Shown: in pieces, positions 59,903 to 64,000 of the stretch | How positions within the stretch are numbered: the stretch's first letter is position 1 | Layout of the letters: every line of letters starts with the position of its first letter | Source of the DNA: Nelumbo lutea | Taxonomy: Eukaryota; Streptophyta; Magnoliopsida; Proteales; Nelumbonaceae | Direction: 5' to 3' | DNA length: 64,000 nt | NCBI GenBank assembly: GCA_022828595.1 | Contig: JAKGHH010000004.1 | Coordinates: 83,852,270-83,916,269, forward strand | The notes under the pieces: model-generated | Told to the model about the DNA's origin: nothing | What the model saw: only the letters and a program-made list of their open reading frames with translations | Database searches by the model: none | Position numbers and translations under genes: made by a program

Positions 59903-60843
59903 GGTCGGAATGTTTGAGCTTGAGGGAGAGAGGGAGAGTAGGAGAAGGAGAAGAGAGAGGGGTAATCCGATTATTGGAAAGCTAATGACTTTATTCCTTT
60001 TCTCTAGGCAATATTTATAGCCTTATTGTGCTACAAACTAGGAATTAAGATAGGAACTACTGCCCTATGATCTTAGGAGCTTATCAACAAAAAAACAGAA
60101 ATGACTTATCTACTAAAACATAAACGAAACAGAAATGGCTAAGGCTTATCCAAAATACTTCAACTAAGAAACTACTGTGAGAGTCTCCTGCTGTTGTTGA
60201 TTTTGACTGAGTCTCCTGCTACTGTTGTGGCCTAATGCATGCATGCACGTATCACTTTCAAAGCGGAACAGATCCCTACATCACAGGCTAAGGATTCCAA
60301 AAGCATTTTGCGAGACCCACGGCAGCCTAGCTATATAAGGGCATCAACCCACAAGACTCAAGTACATGCGATTACTTGCTCACTAGCTTACTTGCATTCA
60401 AACTTTTAGCTTGCAACCAGAGTACAATACTAACTTAAGCATCGGAGTGACCTCACTAGGTTAGCCACCCCGGGTTCTCTAATCCTTTGTCTTGCAGCTT
60501 GGTCCAGTTCGCACTACGACCAGTGTCCAGGTAGTCTTCCAGCTAGGAGCTTCCAAATCGTGCACCATCAGATTGGATTGGACCTGGTCCATCCATAATG
60601 AATTTATATTAGATTGCATAGGTCGAGCCAATATCTAGTCCATTGATATAAGATGAGAATATAAGTGTCAATGGACCCGGTTTGGAAAGGAACCAATCTA
60701 AATTAAAACAAACTTGAACAGATTGGACGTTTCAGACATTGAACTGAACTAGTCCAAAATATTAATTGGATTGGATTGGACCTGATCAATTTGTAATTGA
60801 TTCACATTGGACTGGATCAGTCCAATTCACACCTCTATCTACG

Positions 60844-60958
60844 ACAACATGGTTGGTTTTATTTTTGAAAGAAAAAACTGCCATGTCATAAAAAATAAAT
60901 AGATTTTTCTGACATGGAAGTTGTTTTTTGTTTTCAAAAACAAAACTAACCATGTTGT
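60844..60958. mobile_element. small fold-back MITE
   Basis: 115 bp forming a near-complete hairpin: ACAACATGGTTGGTTTTATT against ACAACATGGTTAGTTTTGTT (inward from the right). No coding capacity. Confidence 0.7.
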
Positions 60959-61488
60959 CAAACACCTTACTTTATTGGTTAAAAAAATATGTATTATTTT
61001 TTGAAACAAAACAACTTATTTTTTATTTTTGATTTTTTTTTTGTTGATATGGCAATTTCAAAAATAAATGAAAGCAAAAACATTCATGTTGTAGATCATC
61101 ATTCGTCAACTTGGCCTGTTCTTACTTCCTCAATTCACACAAATATGACCAATGAGGCTTCCATGGATCTATTCTCCTTTTAAGGTGTGAGGAGTTCATT
61201 ATTCTAATGGTCGAAATAAGTTGTCTTTGTGCCGCCAATACCTTCCTCCTACTGCTCTCCCCACATATGTGCATGCTATACTGTCGGACAATCTTGATGT
61301 ATAGAGTCTAGATCTACTCCACACAGAGCGCACCTCACACCAATCTCACAATACATTTTAGCCGCATATTGTGAACATCTCCCAAATTTGTGTGTTGTTA
61401 TTCATGAAGAGATGTTTATAATACACAACAGAATGTGCTGATGTATACAACTCCTACTGCTGCAGATTAATTCCATGAAACTTATTAA
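60959..61488. other. unassigned sequence
   Basis: T-rich start, then mixed sequence. No recognisable gene or repeat. Confidence 0.35.
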
Positions 61489-61601
61489 GACTGCATTTGA
61501 TATTCTTCATTGTAAGGACTTTTTTCAGTTTTTCAGTTAAAAACTGCAGCTTGAATAATTTTAACTGCAAAAAGGAGATAAGTGGAATGCCAAATGCAGC
61601 C
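61489..61601. mobile_element. short Tourist-like MITE
   Basis: 113 bp; ends GACTGCATTTGATATTC and GGCTGCATTTGGCATTCC (inward), with the 3-bp duplication TAA at 61486-61488 and 61602-61604. The interior folds around AAAACTGCAG/CTGCAAAAA. Confidence 0.75.
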
Positions 61602-61604
61602 TAA

Positions 61605-62737
61605 ATCATTCAAATTAAGCTCACATTAGCTGGATGGTCATACATTGGTTCCACTCCTCAAATTCTAAACCCTAAAGGGCCTTATCCAAGACCTTTATTT
61701 ATGATGGATTTGGGATGGGTGGGGCCGACATTGAGCAATGGTTTAACACGTGGGATGGGACCCACAGCGGAATCTTATTCACCTCAGATGATGACCTATG
61801 AGGACACTTGTCACACCCTAAACCCAATAAGCCATAGGGGGTCTCCTCATAGTGTCTCCTATAGAGGTCAAGTAGAGACCACGTGAAGTTGTTGCAAGGT
61901 GTTCAGGGTCCCCCCACCCCCACCCCTTTCTGTCCTCATAAACGATGAGAAATTTAGGGATTGGCCTCCAGAGAAGATAAGAAGCACGTCAATGACTTCA
62001 AATAGGTTTCTCACGAGGGCAATGATCAGTGGTCGGCACTCTTTAAAGGAAAGAAGTTTGAATTGTTTTACAAGAATAAAATAAAAAGTTTGAATTGAAT
62101 CTAGAGGACAGGGTGCCCGTGACAAAGGCTTAAAGAGAATTGTGGGGCCTTTGATTGAGATCACTATGTAGTATCTTTGGGCATTATTATGACTAGGCAA
62201 ATGACAAACCTGGCCTTGTTCATTGAAGCTTAGAAGTCCTAAAGACAATCAAATGTGATTATGTGAAGCATGAATAGGACATATCTACCAAGTGGAAGAG
62301 GATGGGGAGACAACAAATTAAGAGGAAAGCTTTATACAATGAGGATTTGTATCTCTCTACTCCTATATTGGTACAAATAGTCCTAGAAGCTGAAAATGCC
62401 CTGTTTCCTTTGAGGGTTAGAACCCTTAAATTCTTCCAGCTGCTTCCACTAGTGTCTCTAATGTCTTTTGTTTCTCCATGTGTGTATATTTTGTATTGTT
62501 GGAGTCCAAAATGACCAAGCAGTGTGTGTAATGATGTTTAATCCATGGTTAATGAGAAACAAAATGGATAAATATATTGTCCAAGAAGGGAATAAAAAGA
62601 GGAATGTGGTATGGGATTTTTCTTAATGTTTATTAAATGAATTGAGTGATTATGTCCTTATCAAATTGCAATACATGGGTAAACAGTAAATGTAATATTG
62701 TTTAATTAACATGAAACCTGGTCAATGGTCAACCATA
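61605..62737. other. unassigned sequence
   Basis: Short frames (for example 61701-61886 and 61868-62248 minus) show no family resemblance. I see no gene. Confidence 0.35.
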
Positions 62738-63005
62738 CATCATCATCATCATCTAAGCCTTGTCTCAACTATATGGGGTCAGCTACATTAATTCTATTCT
62801 CCCTCTTGTCCTGTTCAACATCATATCCATTGTTAAATTGTGGGTCCTTAAATCATTTTTTTCTGACTTGCCCCTAGTTTTATTGGCATTGTAGATGGTC
62901 TACTTTGCACATGCCTAAACAATCTTGATTTACTTTCCCTCATTTTATCATGCATATATTGTATCCATTCCTACATGATTGGTTCTATAACCATTCTTTA
63001 AAATT
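62738..63005 (-). mobile_element. RTE-type LINE 3' tail (minus)
   Basis: On the minus strand, DKMRESKSRLFRHVQSRPST resembles the DKMREN.LRWFGHVQRRP motif at the C-terminus of plant RTE-type LINE polyproteins. It is followed by GCTGACCCCATATAGTTGAG and a (GATGAT)n tail at 62738-62753, the typical 3' end of these elements. Only the end is present. Confidence 0.7.
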
Positions 63006-63015
63006 TTCTTTTATG

Positions 63016-63320
63016 CCCCGTTCATTTTTCGGTAAGTCACTTAACCGGGTAAATGCTCTTACCTGGGTAAGTGTTTCCTAGGAAAGACTTACCCGGATAA
63101 ATGCATTTAATTATGCTCTTTTATTTCCCATGTAAATAAGGTAATGATAATCTTAGACATAAAAATTTCATTATTAAAATGGACATTTTTGTCCTATCCA
63201 AGTATTGCCAAATTTCCCTTAAATGGGAAAGTTAATTTACCCACCTAGGAGATGGGTAAGTGATACCCAGAAAAATAAACTTTCACCGGTCCACACATAA
63301 ATCTGAAAAATGAACACGGG
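63016..63320. mobile_element. MITE with CCCGTTCATTTTTC ends
   Basis: About 305 bp; left CCCGTTCATTTTTC (63017-63030) against right inward CCCGTGTTCATTTTTC (63305-63320). Interior has TTACC(C/T)GG(G/A)TAA repeats. No target duplication assigned. Confidence 0.6.
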
Positions 63321-64000
63321 TTTCTTGGTCAATAGGAACCAAAATCCCATTGACCAACTTTTTCCCCTCTCAAAATCCAAAAAAAGAACGACGCCCCTTA
63401 ATGTAACCGATATTCTTCTATCACCTAAATCGCTAGATGTACCCCCTCCATTTTGCCCATCCAACTCTAATTCCATGGGCTACATCCTCCCTAATTTCTC
63501 TCTTGGTATAGATCATTTGGTCAGCTATAAATGCTTCCATGGAATCTGCTACAGAAATACCAATCTAACATGTAATTTGAACTCTCAAGGCGTCCCTCGA
63601 GTGTTTTTAGTGTGAATGCTGGAATTCAAGTTTAAGACCTGCTAAACCAATTTTACTAGTCTCATAGTTTGGTTACATGACAAATTCCTCATTGTACAAA
63701 TGAGTGTATTGGGTAAATTGAAGCTTAGCTTCCACAACAAATTCTATTAATCCGACCTCAAGATCTCCATAGAAAATATCCATTTCCACAAACAGTTTCT
63801 CCTATGGCCGGACCCTCTAATACAGTTTGGTTTAGGGCAAGGCCTTTAAGCGAGAAAAGAGAGTGAGCACTCTAAGATGTACATACAACTGTGGTTCAAA
63901 GTATTGATACATCTTTGTGTATCGGCAGAGGTGTATTGGTACCATGGTTTTTAAACCGTCATTGACCTAGATGGTCGGACCATTCGGCATAAGAACCATC
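63321..64000. other. unassigned sequence and start of a truncated fold-back repeat
   Basis: A 101-codon frame (63310-63615) has no recognisable family. From about 63942 the CCATGGTTTTTAAACCGTC motif marks the start of a repeat like the one at 53798, cut by the window end. Confidence 0.35.

Larger units (their letters stand above)
55190..60254 (-). mobile_element. chromodomain Ty3/gypsy retrotransposon (minus), innermost layer
   Basis: 5065 bp with LTRs at 55190-55552 and about 59911-60254 and the perfect 5-bp duplication CTTTC (55185-55189 and 60255-60259). Outer ends are TGATA...TATCA. On the minus strand: gag, protease, RT, RNase H, integrase, chromodomain, then a polypurine tract. The primer-binding site is deleted, and key RT and RNase H residues are changed, so it is dead. 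LTR copies differ at a few sites per 100 bp by eye. Confidence 0.92.
54886..60570 (+). mobile_element. solo LTR interrupted by a younger Ty3/gypsy element
   Basis: Left part 54886-55189, right part about 60260-60570, together about 615 bp: TGATGAGGGG at the start, CACCATCA at the end, with the perfect 5-bp duplication GATTG (54881-54885 and 60571-60575). A CTATATAAGG box lies at 60331. The start, the ACATGTGG block and CTAACTTAAGCATCGGAG are shared with the LTRs at 40364 and 42878, so it belongs to a related family that lacks the tandem arrays. Confidence 0.85.
54753..60837. mobile_element. outer hAT-like MITE of a three-layer nest
   Basis: Ends TAGAGGTGTCAATGAATC and TAGAGGTGTGAATTGGAC (inward), typical of plant hAT MITEs. 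The two halves (54753-54885 and 60571-60837) hold TTGGACTGGAT/ATCAGTCC motifs. The flanking 8-mers TATTTTAC and TCTACGAC match at only 4 positions. It contains the solo LTR, which contains the Ty3/gypsy element. Confidence 0.6.

Noticed and set aside
63310..63615. 101-codon open frame partly inside a MITE end
   Set aside because: Starts within the MITE terminus and has no recognisable domain.

Overview
This is nuclear DNA from a flowering plant. The evidence is an intron-bearing HUA2-like PWWP gene, a wall-associated-kinase ectodomain fragment, a glutamyl-tRNA-reductase-type domain behind a possible plastid targeting leader, and plant-type LINEs, chromovirus-like Ty3/gypsy elements, Tourist MITEs, hAT MITEs and Helitron-like ends. 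Species cannot be decided from the sequence. There are no rRNA, tRNA, CRISPR or operon features. Most of the 64 kb is nested, decayed transposable-element sequence. All boundaries were set by eye.

Layout. 1-2.2 kb: a decayed minus-strand LINE, split by a 5'-truncated plus-strand LINE with a 14-bp target duplication. 2.5-3.7 kb: the first two exons of a HUA2-like PWWP gene on the minus strand, running off the left edge. 4.5 kb: a Tourist MITE. 6.2-11.4 kb: a nearly full-length but broken L1-type LINE (minus). 11.6-18.1 kb: a decayed Ty3/gypsy element (plus), cut by three hAT MITEs that each keep an 8-bp target duplication. 23.1-25.7 kb: a non-autonomous hAT element with perfect 22-bp ends and a perfect 8-bp target duplication, carrying an open 244-codon fragment of a wall-associated kinase (a Pack-hAT).

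26.6-40.4 kb: AT-rich repeats. A 3.5-kb unit is duplicated in tandem, a third partial copy lies at 37.3-39.2 kb, and an inverted arm at 39.5-40.4 kb. Copies one and two share a 0.67-kb Mutator-like MITE with 9-bp target duplications, and copy three is its empty site. Helitron-like 3' hairpins end all three copies. Two LTR remnants, one an Athila/Tat-like solo LTR, lie between copies two and three. 40.4-44.6 kb: a complete non-autonomous LTR retrotransposon with LTRs full of tandem repeats and no coding capacity. 44.6-48.4 kb: AT-rich repeats and a Tourist MITE. 48.6-49.2 kb: the only intact cellular-looking single-exon gene, a predicted stand-alone GluTR dimerisation domain. 49.9-54.7 kb: MITEs and unassigned sequence. 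54.75-60.84 kb: a three-layer nest (hAT MITE, then solo LTR, then a minus-strand chromodomain Ty3/gypsy). 60.8-64 kb: small MITEs, an RTE-type LINE tail and unassigned sequence.

The credible cellular coding content is the HUA2-like exons and the GluTR-domain gene. The WAK fragment is captured sequence whose expression is unknown. The window shows no multi-gene pathway; its main interest is insertion history and gene-fragment capture.
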